A DNA stretch of 64,000 nt from Hirundichthys speculiger (GCA_018398805.1 JAGFBZ010000939.1:372001-436000), one strand, 5' to 3'; positions 43,662 through 55,866 are shown, numbered from the stretch's first letter. Program-made: numbers and translations. Notes: generated by a model from the sequence alone, not told the origin.

Positions 43662-43733
43662 TTCTATACGATTCCAGAACCGGACATTAGGGAATGATTC
43701 CTACTTCAAATCATTTTTCAGTGCCCAACCCTA
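43662..43733 (-). mobile_element. hAT terminus, reverse copy
   Basis: CGATTCCAGAACCGGACATT to GTGCCCAACCCTA is the reversed left end of the hAT family at 18208. It completes the copy broken by the insertion at 41914-43661. Confidence 0.85.
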
Positions 43734-45540
43734 CTCAGGACACATCACGTGGCTGCATCTTCTCTGCTACATGCTTTTATTGCTCTCATCTGCTTTGTTC
43801 TTTTTCCCTTTGTCATTGAAGCAAACAGCTAAAGAGACACGACCATCAGTAAAGGAAGGAGGAGAAGGACAGCACCTCCAGCCTCCAGTGGAAACCCACC
43901 CGTCGTCTTGTCCAAAGACACTCTGGTACCGTTCTTCACCCGGTCACATTTTTCGCCCAAAGACGCAATTGGCGCGATGCATCAACAGGCAATTAAAATC
44001 TAGGTTTGTTTGTCGCCGGTGTGATCTGGCTTTGAGAACCCCTCCATCTGGACACCTCAGTGCGGTGTCTCTAGACAGCAGGAGAAGCAGCGTTTTCAGA
44101 GACCAGCTGGTGTGTCGGGACAAGAGAACACTTGTGTGTTTGTGATAGGTTGCCGCTCTCCAAAAAATCATTGTCACAGGTTAAATGTCATTCCCAGTTT
44201 GTGTGTGTGTGTGTTTGCCGTTGCAGAACAGCGTAATCATCTGTGTGGGAACATCTGTGCACATGTGAACGATTATGCATATATTAGCATATTCGTGTAG
44301 TAACGCAGTAACACGAGGGGTCATGCCTCTACCTGTTGAGGGGCGGGGGTGTCTTTGTGCATCAGTATGGGCCACAGCGCACATGGCGGGGTGGGCAGAA
44401 GGTGATAAGTCAGCCTTCCACTTTGAATTCCAATGATGCTGCCCTGCTCTTGCTATCTGCTGGACGTCTCTCATCATTTTCATGCCTCTTTCATCAAGAC
44501 GTTGTCGGCCTACGCTCTTCGCGCATTGCAGAGGTGTGGCTGAGGATGAAGACGGTACACGATAGTCCTTTACCTGGTTCTGTCCCAGTTCCCTGTCAGA
44601 ACTTGGTCACAATCTCCTGCCATCACATTTCATTGCCAGTAGTTATTGCCATAACAGATCTTTTTAGACAACATCCAGTAGGCATGATTCACTCGACTCA
44701 CGATACAATTCGAATCATGACTCAAATCATGTACAACACAAAATTAATTTACAGGAAAATCCCTGATCTTTTTTTATTATTTCTCTTACATAAATCTAGC
44801 CTTTTCCTTTCTACAATACTCTAGTGTTTTCTCTTACACTCTTTTCAATACATTAAATTAGAACTTGCAGCAAATGAAAAAAAATTGTATCAGCTCTCTT
44901 GTTCTTTTTTTACACTACTGTTTTTTTTTTAACCTCTTTATACCTGCAGAGCAAATGACTAGAAAGTGAAAACTGTTTTATCAACTCTCAAATCTTTTTT
45001 TTTTTTTTTTAGAACAGGCCTACTGCCCTCTTTTCAATAAATCAGTACAGTATCATGATTTCCTTTAGTACATAACAAGTCAACTCTACTTTAAACTAGG
45101 CATAAACTAAGGCTTTATACAAACAGAACTAAACTGGTCTTTTCTTACACTCTCTCCAAATAATACTGCATCAGAGAATGATTTTTTTTTTTTTATTATT
45201 ATTCCTGAGGTAGATAAGGCAGGCACAAACTAAGGCATATTTATTTTTGTCTGAACAAAAAAATTGTTGTGCAATTAAAATAGAAAAAACTCACACAGAG
45301 ATAACATTCTCCTGTATTGTTAAACATTTTAATGATTTAATCTTTTTTTTTTGGGAACTATGGTTCCATATTTAAGTTAAGGTATGTGTCAGGTTTCCAT
45401 CTTATTTAAGATCAATTTATAGAATTATTTACTAAACGTTATTATTAAAATCTGAGACTATGACTAGTGAATCAGCAACAACCACGTAGATCAATAACTG
45501 CATTAATGATGTCCATAACCATGAAGGTCGAGTTATGTTT
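43734..45540. other. Noncoding stretch, AT-rich toward the end
   Basis: No gene or repeat family recognised. 44750-45460 is AT-rich with several T tracts. A TG run lies at 44200-44216. Confidence 0.4.
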
Positions 45541-45544
45541 CATT

Positions 45545-45745
45545 TCAAGAGCAACATTAACAATTCAGTCTGTAAAAAACAAATTCTGCATTGCAAAAAA
45601 ACCTTTCTAACCCCTTTGCTTGACTCAGTCTCGTGATTCCTCCATTTTACATCAGATCCCGCTTGCATGCGTTCACTGTGATGATCCGTTTACTTAGGTG
45701 CAGCTCCATCTAGAGGCGCAGATGTGTAACGACAATAACACGTAG
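45545..45745 (-). mobile_element. ATTAATCGC repeat fragment
   Basis: Reverse-oriented piece matching the late part of copy R1 and 51080-51200 (TTAACAATTCAGTCTG, CCATTTTACATCAGATC, GGTGCAGCTCCATCTAGAGG). Diverged, both ends missing. Confidence 0.65.
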
Positions 45746-45749
45746 CACA

Positions 45750-46110
45750 ATGTGTCACAGTTAGCTTGTCGCAGGTATGCTGCAGTTATTTTTGATTTAT
45801 GCCCAATTTTGAATCGTGGTCTCCGCTATGTTATTCCACGCCACAACACAAGAGGGACAATTACGAACTAGCTCGGCCGTATCCAGACCCACATTCATCG
45901 CTATCTCCCTCCATGAATTACTAGAATTTTTTAGTGTGGAGAACGAGAATCGTACAGATGTGGGTATTTCCTCACTTCTTCGATGACGCGCTCTTTTCTA
46001 CGTGGATGTAGAATTGACCAATCAGAGTCCTCCTTTGTCTCCTGCCTGCGACACTCTCTGCAGCATTGTCTGCGGTCACCTACAATTTTGGGGGAGTTGC
46101 ACCAAACATG
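45750..46110. repeat. Unclassified repeat family C, continuous copy
   Basis: Matches 28285-28405 joined to 30565-30850 (ATTCCACGCCACAACACAAG, CTCGGCCGTATCCAGACC, GTAGAATTGACCAATCAGAG). The family is not identified. It serves as the reference for the split copy. Confidence 0.65.
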
Positions 46111-46458
46111 TCTACACACGAGAACCCATCCAGATGTACCACCGGACTCTTAGACTCACTCTGCCCCGTGACTCAAACCTATTATCCACAGTTGTCGTTT
46201 TCACACCCACAGAGCTGTTTCTATGACTGCGGTCGTCACCACAGACCCAGGTTTGTTTCTAAGGCACAACCTCTCAGTCTGTCCTCCTCCAGGACTCTCT
46301 CCCAGGGCCGTCGCTCAAGTCAGGGATTGCTGTGGTTTAGCAAGTTGATCTCAGATGCCTTTTGTCTTTCGTACATTGTGTACTATGATACTCATGTAAC
46401 CATGATAATATGTCTAAGATCATGTAAGAGTTTATACTTCCAAATGAAAGGGGGGGAT
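46111..46458 (+). other. Possible 3' internal remnant of an LTR element
   Basis: The purine-rich AAATGAAAGGGGGGAT at 46442-46458 looks like a polypurine tract, since it directly precedes an LTR-like TG. The sequence before it has no identifiable retrotransposon protein; an open frame at 46066-46473 starts inside repeat family C and resembles nothing I recognise. Confidence 0.4.
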
Positions 46459-46829
46459 TGTGGTGGAATGTGAACATTGTTTTCATGGCTCTGTTATTGT
46501 CTAACTAATTTGAAGGTGACCTATGAAGCTCCAGCTATGAGCCTCTACGGTGTCTGACTTCTTTGGGTTTCTACAAGTCTTACACACCTGAAAGATATTA
46601 TTTCGAGTTGCCTCATATATTCTGTCCCTTGTATTCTGGTGTGTCCCTTTAAAACAGTTCTACTACTGATGCTCTTGGTCATTTTCCATCGATCTGCTGA
46701 GATGTACGCATGTGCCCTTTGCATGTAAATGGATATTAAATTAACTGAATTCCAGTCGTAGCCACAGTCAGATGATTTAATCACTTGGTGGTTAGAAGTA
46801 ATATAGGAATATATATTATTTCCACAACA
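46459..46829 (+). mobile_element. LTR (3' LTR of a truncated element)
   Basis: Begins TGTGGTGGAATGTG and ends ATTTCCACAACA: TG..CA ends whose terminal ten bases are inverted repeats (nine of ten). A polypurine tract precedes it, so it would be a 3' LTR in plus orientation. The terminal words resemble the solo LTR at 12235-12692 (TGTCGTGGAA..TGCCACAACA), but the interiors do not obviously match. No 5' LTR was found in the window. Confidence 0.6.
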
Positions 46830-48284
46830 GTAATCAAGACAAAAGCTGTCGCGGAAGCAAGAAATGTGCCCTTTAATGTGTGATTTACATTATTGTTGGA
46901 CATATTTTACACTAGATATTCTGTTTAAGCTAACCAAATCTTTTTGGTACCTGACCCTAACCAAGCAGTCCACTGAAAAGAGACTGATGTAAAACAAAAG
47001 TTTGATCCTCATCCCATAAAGAATAACCTGTTCATTGAGAATGACATTTAAGTGCACTGAAAGTGAAATGTTGGGAGTCTTAATGTTGTCTTATCTCTCC
47101 TTTTGTTTATGGCTTAATCTTCTCTTTTCGCCTTATTTTTTGCACTTCTTTTCCCACTTCCGCCGGTCAGCTTTTCAGCAGCCTGAATGTAGAAATAATC
47201 TCCTTGGCATTTTGGTGAACTGATGCTTTCTGATGACCTAGCTGTGGCACAGTGTTCCTCCCCAGGCGAAGAGCTAAATTACAGCAACCATCACATCGAA
47301 CATTGGAGAGAAAATTGTCTCGCTTTGGGAAGAAAAACTGTATTTCTATTTAGTCCTGCAATGACTCTGCAAGGAAGCCTGAAGGAAGAACCCCTCTCTT
47401 CCACCTATGCACATATTGATATAATATTGGTGTCCTGTTGCACATTTTCCTTTCTGGGTCATCATCTTCTTCCTTTAATTCATTCCTTCCCCTTTAGACT
47501 CGATTATTATGTCAAAGTCTTTGTTTCCTCCCTGGTGGACATTACATGTTTTCCCTCATTTTCATTTTTCCCATCATCTTTTCCAAACGTTCTGTTTTTC
47601 ATTTCTTCAGTATTCTCCTTTATTTTTACAGCACACTTTCCTTTGTTCTTCAGCTCTTTTTAAGGAGTTGAATTCACACTGAATAGATGCAGTAGAAGGA
47701 GATATATAACAATCTATCCAACCATTTTATACCTGCCTCTTTCACCTGATAGAGGTGAACTATGATATACAGTTAATTTCTATTCCTGATTAGTTTTAGT
47801 AGAGATGAGGCCAACATTGACATAAGTGATGATGCCTTCTCTGTGGATGGGCTTTTTAAACTTTGGTAAAAGCCAAACATTTAATGAACTAAATCCATCC
47901 CTAGACCTATGCTGGCCTGTTTAGGGGCGGGGCCTCTGGGACAGGTGACCAGAAACAGGAAGCCCAGAAAGAAGGAAGGTTTGGCCGGCCCTGAAGCAGG
48001 TGGGGTGTGTTTGAGGGAGACCTCTGAACCTCAGAGCTGCTCCCCCGAGCACCGAGGAGGATTTCAGTGGAATGGATTATTTCATGAGGTTATTTGTATT
48101 GATACAGGATGAGCAGGACTGAAGAAAAATTACCTTTCTGGTGAGATCAACCAGTTTTTTTTCTCTCTGACTGATTTTTGTGGGACTTCAAAGTTGAGGA
48201 AAAGAGTATATACTGTGTATATTGATGACATAGATATTCATGTGTGGGTGTCCGTATATATTGATGTGGTGTTCGGAGCATTGT
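46830..48284. other. Unassigned noncoding stretch
   Basis: No gene or named repeat. Pyrimidine-rich at 47430-47660, giving a meaningless 146-codon frame. Confidence 0.45.
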
Positions 48285-48838
48285 ACGTTTATTTATTTAT
48301 AAGGTTCTTTTAATAGCTTTTAAAAGTCTTAATGGTCTGGGGCCTTCTTATCTTGCTGATTTGCTTTTACCATCTGAACCCTTGCGGACCCTCCGGTCCT
48401 CTGGTTCTTCCCATTGTTAATACATGAACCCACAGTGAGGCAGCTTTCCAACATTACGCCCCAGTTATGGACCGGAGAACTTGACGGCTGCAGAGAATGT
48501 TGAGATTTTTAAAAACAGCCTTTTAACTAATTCCCCTTTTTATCCTGATTGAGATTTTCTACTTTAGGTTTCTTATTCGCTCGAGTTTTTAGCACATTAT
48601 GACAGCTTTTTTATTTTACTGTTGACTTATTTATACAGTTTTCTTATATTCTTTTATTTATTTATGTCTTTAACTCCAGTGTTTCCTCAGCAGAGCCCTC
48701 TGTATCGGGGGTGCCGGCTGGCTCTGGTTGCTCTGGTTGCTCTGGTCCTGGACTGAAGTCTGCTGGTCCCATGGATCATGGTGGGGTCCCTGCATTTACC
48801 CTGCATCACTGGTGTTTGGTGCTCTGCCCTGTCTGGGT

Positions 48839-49480
48839 CATACCTGTCAAGTTTTGGATTTGAAAATAAGGGAAATTTTCTGCCGCCCGCCGTGAGCAGT
48901 TCCACCATCCCAACCAAATGTATCTCTTACATTTTTGGTTTACAAAAAAGCTAAAATCACAGCTGCACTACTTCCTGAACTTCAGCCAGCTTTTTTGTTT
49001 CCTGTGTGCCATTATTGGACAAACAGATCAATCCAGGAGTGTCTGACCATTGCTGTGAGGTCAGACACACCTGGATTAATCAGTTTGTTAATTAATGGCC
49101 CACAGGAAACAAATAAAGCCACGATGACATAATGTGAACATTCATTGTAGCCTAAATGAAAACACAAAGAGGTATATATTCTATATATATTCTTCGCGCG
49201 CTGTCACTTATCGGATGTCAACCACTAACCTCGTGACATCTACCACATACAGTACCTGTAGTAGCTGCTGCTGTGGCAGTTATCGCAAGACAGGTGACAG
49301 ATCTCAGATTGGGAATGTTTTTTTTTTTTCTTACTCCGTCTGATGCGGTTTTATTATTTTTTAATAATGCAGGTTAAAATACGGGAAATTTATGGGAAAA
49401 ATACTAATACGGGAGGACAGTGGGAGAGAAGAGTAAAATACGGGACTTTCCCGGCCAAAACGGGATACTTGACAGGTGTG
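48839..49480. mobile_element. hAT miniature element nested in a LINE
   Basis: Ends CATACCTGTCAAGT and, reversed, CACACCTGTCAAGT. Flanks GTCTGGGT (48831-48838) and GTTTGGGT (49481-49488) match at seven of eight. The AAAATAAGGGAAATTTTC wording near the left end is repeated in reverse-like form near the right (AAAATACGGGACTTTCCC). Non-coding. Confidence 0.85.
48994..49113. repeat. Long imperfect hairpin in the hAT
   Basis: Arms of about 55 bp (48994-49048 and 49059-49113) around the loop ATTGCTGTGA. Both arms carry TTTGTTTCCTGTG at the outside and TGTCTGACC at the loop side, with a few mismatches. Confidence 0.88.
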
Positions 49481-49955
49481 GTTTGGGTGGGTTGTGGCCC
49501 CCAACGGACAGCTGGGTCCCACCTGCCTCCCGATGCAGACGTCTCCCTGTTTTCCTCTCTAGTTCTTCTGGGCCCAGCTATTCTATCCATATTTTTATCA
49601 CTTTGATTACACGTTTTATCATAGATGGGGATCAGTGGTGGAGGGGAAGGGGGTGGGAGCGACATTTATTTTTTTATCTCTTTTTACTTTGTAAAGTGCT
49701 TTGTGCTGCATTTTAATTGTACTACAAGTGCTATATAAATAAAGTTTGATTGATTGATCCTCACAATATAAGATGAGATATAGTTGGCTGATGGCTTTTT
49801 TTTTTTTTATTTAACTTGCACAACTCCCCATCTGAGCAGTTTACAGGCATGAAAATCAAAATCCCTCACCTTTTGGCGAAATTTGCCGTTTTGAAGTCTA
49901 AAAGGGTCCAATTCTGAATCCTTAACCAACCAGGCTTCACATTAGTATACCACCA

Positions 49956-50028
49956 CTGTGGCCTGGTACCAAATGACCCACGGACTGGTACCGGGCCAGG
50001 GACAGAGGGTTGGGACCACTGGTTTAAA
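49956..50028 (-). mobile_element. hAT terminal fragment
   Basis: Reversed it reads CAGTGGTCCCAACCCTCTG then CCCGGTACCAGTCCGTGGG, the common vertebrate hAT end starting CAGTGGTCCCCAACC. Only this end is present. Confidence 0.7.
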
Positions 50029-50146
50029 GAACCAATCTGCAAATGCAACTCATGCTTATGTTTTCAAAAGAAAAAAATAATAAAAGATGGAAAAATCTGT
50101 GTAACTAAGCATGTATCCGTTAACTATTCTGACTTCATAAAAGCAT

Positions 50147-50228
50147 CCATCCATCCATTATCTATACCCGTTTCATCCTTGAAGGGTCACGAGGGATCTG
50201 CTGGAGCCTATCCCAGCCGTCTACGGGC
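50147..50228 (-). mobile_element. 82-bp 5'-truncated RTE-type retrotransposon tail
   Basis: Flanked by a perfect 12-bp target duplication, TCATAAAAGCAT, at 50135-50146 and 50229-50240. Reversed, the insert ends in GATGGATGG repeats after GGGATAGGCTCCAGCAGATC, which is the 3' end of a common fish RTE-type LINE/SINE. It is an extreme case of 5' truncation. Confidence 0.88.
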
Positions 50229-50240
50229 TCATAAAAGCAT

Positions 50241-50929
50241 ATACAGGAAAAAGAAATTACAGAAAGAATTTAAACTACAAATTAACCTATACAAAAGCAT
50301 TTCATATGGGGAAATGTAGTCTTATATACACACACATACACAAAAAAAAAAAAAAAAAGAGAGGGGGTGAGGGCAGGATGATCTGACTTCAGAGGGAATA
50401 ATTTCAGCCCCATACTCATCTCAGCCTCCATGATTACAGCCATCGGTAAAAATGGCAAATAATAGTGGCAATGTGCTGTGAAATGGAGCCCATTTTTGTG
50501 TGTTTGTGTGTGAACGTTGGCAGGAGAAAGAGACGGGCAGGCCTGCAGCCGTCTGGTGGAGGTGGGGGGAGGAAGATGACGGCGGTTGGCCGAGGTGGAT
50601 GAGATGAGTGGGGATGATGAACCCACTGAGACAGAGAGAGACGGCACGCCGAGCCGTGATTGCTGGCAATCATCCTGGACAGGTCATCAACGTGTCAAGC
50701 TTAAACACTAAAGTCAGACACACACATACGCTTTTGGAGGACACACCCCGAACCGCTCCTTCACATTCAGGTGCTTTATGTGTCATATGTGAGTTAGCAT
50801 TCACTGAACAGTGCAATGAAATGTTTGTGGAAAAAAGAAACTGTCAACTCACTTTCAAAGATGTAACAGAGGAGTAAGTCAAAAAAATGATGATAAAAAG
50901 CAAAAAATAAACAGTAGGAAATTTATTTT
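50241..50929. other. Unassigned noncoding stretch
   Basis: No gene or repeat recognised. 50340-50357 is poly-A. Confidence 0.45.
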
Positions 50930-51203
50930 ATCACACGTTAACGCATGTTGCTCACATGCTTTTGTTTTGAAAAGTCTGTTACTGGCTGCTGTGGAACCTC
51001 AAGCGAATTGGCAGGTAAACATGAAAAGCTAAAACATGGAGAACGGTAAAAATCAGTGTACTTTACAGTTCGGGTAGCAACTTAGGTAGCAATATTAACA
51101 ATTCTGTCTAAAAAAAAAAAGTTCTGGACACCAACAAAACTTTAAAACCCCTTTGTTCATTCCTGTCGCGTCATTCCTCCATGTTCCATCAGATCTACTC
51201 CAT

Positions 51204-52432
51204 GGGCCTGATTTACTAAGATCCTAAATAAAGAGTACTAAATTGCGCGTGCACTGAAAAAGTTTGCACGTGCTGTTGTTGTGTGTTTTGCGGGTGATCA
51301 ACTAAGAATGCTCGCGCAATTGATAACGGGTGCAAACCGCAGTATTTAAATGAGGTGTTGCGTGTCTTACGGTTTGCGCCATGGAGAGTCTGGATGGAAA
51401 GCAGGATAGACGCAAGCGCAAAATGAAATTTGACGAGTTGGAGTTAGAGATATTAGTGGAAGAGGCAAATAAACACATTCATGAACTACAGCAAAGACAT
51501 TTAAACATTACCAAAAGAAACGCAATATGGGAGAAAATCTGTGATAGAATAAATGCAGTTGGTAAGACAAAAAGAACGGCAGATGAGGTTAAAAGAAGAT
51601 GGCAAGATATAAGGCGAAGAACTAAAGAAAAAGTGGCCTTTAATAAAACTTCGGCAAACAAGACAGACAGGTGGAGGGCCTGCGGAGGAGATGCCTCTAA
51701 CCAGCATTGAGCAGCAGGTGCAGCTCACCTTCTGCGAGGAGCAGATAACTGGGATATTACACGCTAGAGCCAACTGCTGAACAAGGTAGGCGCACAATAA
51801 GAAACACTTTTTTCTCCATGAAAACACGTGATTTATTTATTATCACAAATAAAAAAATTAATGTGCCTCCTGTGGCAACCTTTTGCTGAATAATACTCGA
51901 TTTAACATTCAAATAAAATATTTCTCCTTTTGCATGTGCTTGTGACCGGCTCCAAATCAGCCCTTAAGTTTCAACTATCTGGTTTTCATTCATTCCAAAC
52001 AAATTTACACGAGTCCAAAAGACTCTCTCTCTGCGTATTCTTTGATTTTGGCGATGTCGCCTCCTTGCCACAATAACAGCAGCCATCGGTGCGTAATGCT
52101 GGGCAGATTAGCACCTTCCTTTCGAACGTATTAAATACAGACGCAATCACAATCCCCGCAATTACTTTCAGGGTTGGTAAATCTCATTGCGTGTGGTAAA
52201 TGAACCTATTTGCATTTTCCCCTCCCAGTATTTAGCGCTTTCTGGCGGGTACGCCCCATATTGTTTATTCATCAGAGCAAAAGTACTAAATGAACAGCGT
52301 GTGCTATTTTGCTCATTTGAGAGGCGCAGTCCTCTTTGCACGCTGTTAGTAAATCAGCTTGCGCATTGGTTTGCGGGTGGTGTCAAGTTTGCACACGTTT
52401 TTACGCACGCAAACCTTTAGTAAATCAGGCCC
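51204..52432 (+). mobile_element. PIF/Harbinger element with Myb/SANT gene
   Basis: Ends GGGCCTGATTTACTAA and, reversed, the same 16 bases. A 3-bp duplication, CAT, flanks it (51201-51203 and 52433-52435). The empty target appears in copy R1 near 33974-33985 (reverse of CATGTGTTCAC preceded by ATCTGCTC), which fixes the boundaries. Harbingers normally carry a DDE transposase and a Myb/SANT gene; only the latter remains, so this is an internal deletion derivative. Confidence 0.93.
51381..51710 (+). pseudogene. Harbinger Myb/SANT-like DNA-binding protein, frameshifted
   Basis: The 109-codon frame starts at a good context (GCCATGG). Residues 14-90 form a Myb/SANT-like trihelix: FDELELEILVEEANKH, HLNITKRNAIWEKICDRINA, then KTKRTADEVKRRWQDIRRRT, with three regularly spaced Trp positions. 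In PIF/Harbinger elements this protein helps bring the transposase to the ends. After NKTSANKT the frame shifts, apparently by an extra ACAG (51661-51672). The next frame continues EEMPLTSIEQQVQLTFCEEQ to a stop at 51779. So the native protein was longer, and this copy is broken or truncated. Confidence 0.85.
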
Positions 52433-52525
52433 CATGTGTTCACTGTCCTGCTGTTCTCTAGCTGGTTACTTCAGTGCGGCTCCATCTAGTGGCACAGGTG
52501 TGTAATGACAACAGAAAGTCTCGTC

Positions 52526-52614
52526 CTTGAGTATAACAAGACCCCCATTTTTGAGAATATGACTTCTAGATTAAAATATCGTCCCATATTTGGGCCAATA
52601 CAGTAGTTGGATCA
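52526..52614. mobile_element. Fragment of the GTATTGGCC-end family
   Basis: Reads CAAGACCCCCATTTTTGAG, ATATGACTTCTAGATTAAAA and TTTGGGCCAATACAGTA, matching the right end of the element at 14627-17455. It lies within ATTAATCGC copy R2. Confidence 0.65.
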
Positions 52615-52957
52615 GGAACTTATTCAGCAGCAGATGGGTGTCCTGCAATGCTGGAAATGAGCATCAGAAGATTGTGAGCTCGTCATGATCTGAGGAGAAA
52701 AAGACTGATGTCAGACGCAGAGCTGGAGAGGCTTTGGTTCATCTATATATGAGCTGAGTTTTCATTCAGATTTACACAATATTGCAAATATTATAGTATG
52801 TGATTTCAACGCCTCCATGTTACCTGAACTGACGACCTTTACACTACTTTTGAATTCATTATTTTATTTTCCATATACAATGCGATTAATCGTGATTAAT
52901 CAGGGAAATCATGCAATTAATCGCGAATGAAAATTTTAATTGTTGTCCAGCCCTAGT

Positions 52958-53547
52958 AACGAGGGATATTACACGTGGACGTTTGTCCCCACAGCACCAA
53001 GTCACTCACAATATGCTTGAGGAGAAATCACAAATGGCATAAATCCTTTAAAAGACCTAGTCACTCTAAACCTCAATGAACACATCACACATGACAGTTT
53101 TCCCGCCTGCACCCGTGGTGCACAAATGGTTCAAGCCTTTATACCTAAAACTCAGCAAGCAGCTTTCATTTTCTTTGTAAATGGAAACAAAACAAAACAA
53201 AAAAAAAAAAACGTAATGACTCTCCAACCACAGGGGGAAAGAAGAATGTGGTGCGACGGGGAGCCGTCAGACTCCGGAGTCATTTTCTGTAATTTGAGAT
53301 GTTAATTTAGAAATTCAAACTGTCACCCTTTTACCATTTTACCGCCGCGGTTTCACCACTCAACAGCATGTGCATGTGTAATTAATGCACTGTTGTACTC
53401 GCGTGCAAAAGAACAAAACATATTTTTGTTGAAAAACTCAGTTTAATTCACTGAATTTGTGTGCTGCTTATTGTTATTCCAGTTTAATTCCAGTTCAGGT
53501 TTATGTAAAACACAAGTATAATCTGTGAGGAGCAACAGCAGTTCTGC
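52958..53547. other. Unassigned noncoding stretch
   Basis: No gene or repeat recognised. Confidence 0.45.
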
Positions 53548-54957
53548 ACAACCTCAATCCAGAGAAGTCAGGACACTTAAAATCAGATTGCAATGATATA
53601 AAATCATATTTTATTCCCGGTAGTTCATTAAAAAAAAAAAAAAAAAAAAAACAAGCAGATGTTGAAAAGGAGACATTTTACTATTTCACGGAAAACCTCA
53701 TTATGACTTTGATGACAGCAACGCATCTCTACAAAGTTGGAACATTGTTTATCATTGTGTATCATCTCTTCTTCTTCTAACATCTGCCTGTAAACATCTG
53801 GGAAGTTAGGAGACCAGCTGCTGGAGTTGTAGGAGAGGATTCTAGCTCCTCAACAGATCTGGACCTTTGGTTTGCTGCAGATGTTTTCTACTGGTGAAAG
53901 GCCTGGACTGCAGACAGACCTGGATCTGCACCACCTGGACTCTTCTCCTGTGAAGCCATGCTGCTGTGATGGATGCAGGTTTAGAAGTGTCTTGCTGAAA
54001 TCTGCAAGATCTTCAATTCAATTCAATTCAATTTTATTTATATAGCGTCTGTTACAATGACAATTGTCTCTAGGCGCTTTACAGAGACCCAGAGCATGAC
54101 CCCCGAGCAAATATCATCAACTAAGATTATATAATTAAATCCAATCAATGATAATGGCAGGTAAAAAACTCCCACGTAGGGAGAAAAAAAAAAAAACCTT
54201 TATACCAAACAGTGGCAAGGAAAAACTCCACTTTAAGAGGAAGAAACCTTGAGCAGGACCTGGCTCATATGGGGGGACCTTCCTGCCGAAGGCCAGCCGG
54301 GTAGAGAAAGAAAAGAGGGGAGACAGGACAGAGAGAGGATGTAGGACAGAGAGAAGATGGAGGACAGAAAGAGGATGTAGGACAGAGAGAGGAGAGCACA
54401 GAAAAAGTAAAAAATAATAATAAAGAAGTAGTGGAATTGTTGTAGGGTGAATGCAAGCGAGCTATGGAGGGCCCTTGGGCGTGTGGTCAGCGTAATGAGC
54501 CATGATAGGCTCTTGAGTATCAGTAATGTGCGGGTGGGGTGTAGGTGAGGTGTGTGAGAGAAGGGGGAGGAGGGGGGGGGAGGAGGAGGGGGTTTGGGTT
54601 TAAGAAAAGAGAAGGGTAGGATTTCAAGAGATGCTGAAAGAGATGCTGTCTGGAAGGGAGCAGATGTTGCTCTGCAGCTTCTATGTTCTCTTCAGCATTG
54701 ATGGAGCCTTGCCAGATGTGGAAGCTCCCCACAACTTCCCTCCAACTTTTCTAAGATTTTCTAAGAACTTTTCTTGGTTTCAAAGACAAAATGAGCTCAT
54801 ATTTTCCCTGAAAAGGTTAAATATCTCAGTTTCAACACTTGATTCGTTCTATATGTTCTATTGGGAATAAAATATGGCTTCCTGAGATTTGACAATTATT
54901 GCATTATGTTTTTATTCATGTTTTACTTGGTGTCCCAACTATTTTGGAATTGAGGTC
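53548..54957. mobile_element. DNA-transposon-like repeat split by L2 copy A4
   Basis: Left part 53548-54012 contains ACCTCAATCC and TCTACAAAGTTGGAACATTG; right part 54628-54957 ends TGTCCCAACTATTTTGGAAT then TGAGGTCA. The ends are imperfect inverted repeats and the wording is of a repeat common in fish genomes, but I cannot assign the superfamily. The L2 copy A4 lies between the halves. Confidence 0.6.
54013..54627 (-). mobile_element. L2-type LINE, copy A4 (3' UTR only)
   Basis: Only the 3' tail and about 600 bp of 3' UTR, nearly identical to A2 and A3, cut off at AGGGTAGGATTTCAAG. It inserted into the repeat at 53548-54957. Extreme 5' truncation; no coding sequence. Confidence 0.92.
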
Positions 54958-55179
54958 ATATAATGTGGTTGAGAATAATGAGCAGTAACGAGGAATTTTT
55001 TCAGGAACGTGATATATACTACATTTTCTAAAACACCAATATTATTATACCGTATAAAACAAGCAATAAGGCAGATGTAAAACAGTCCAAATGGCTCCAC
55101 GGTCTGAGTCTTCATTAGTAGCTGACAGATAAAATGAGCACTGAGGTCTGAGACTGTACCGGGACCAGACTCTCACCTG

Positions 55180-55765
<586 letters not shown>

Positions 55766-55799
<34 letters not shown>

Positions 55800-55810
55800 T
55801 ATATATATAT

Positions 55811-55866
<56 letters not shown>
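55766..55866. repeat. (TA)n microsatellite, continued
   Basis: TA tract between the Tc1-like element and the retroelement at 55867; together with 55309-55400 it was probably one array before the insertion. A translated Tyr-Ile stretch here is an artefact, although it runs in frame into the real frame at 55992. Confidence 0.95.

Larger units (their letters stand above)
48285..49757 (+). mobile_element. LINE 3' fragment, third type, split by a hAT
   Basis: Plus-strand reverse transcriptase C-terminus at 48290-48530 (LLIAFKSLNGLGPSYLADLL, LRTLRSSGSS, VEIFKNSLLTN) with a stop, then a long 3' UTR ending GTGCTATATAAATAAAG and TTTGATTGATTGAT (49757). The 3' end differs from L2 families A and B. It is 5'-truncated. 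A hAT occupies 48839-49480. Confidence 0.8.
50930..52957 (-). mobile_element. ATTAATCGC repeat, copy R2 with nested elements
   Basis: Reverse of R1: starts ACACGTTAACGCATGTTGC and ends GTTGTCCAGCCCTA. It is interrupted by the Harbinger element at 51204-52432 and by a piece of the GTATTGGCC family at 52526-52614. Confidence 0.75.

Noticed and set aside
46066..46473. Envelope-like gene upstream of the LTR
   Set aside because: The frame begins in unrelated repeat sequence and shows no envelope landmarks that I can identify.
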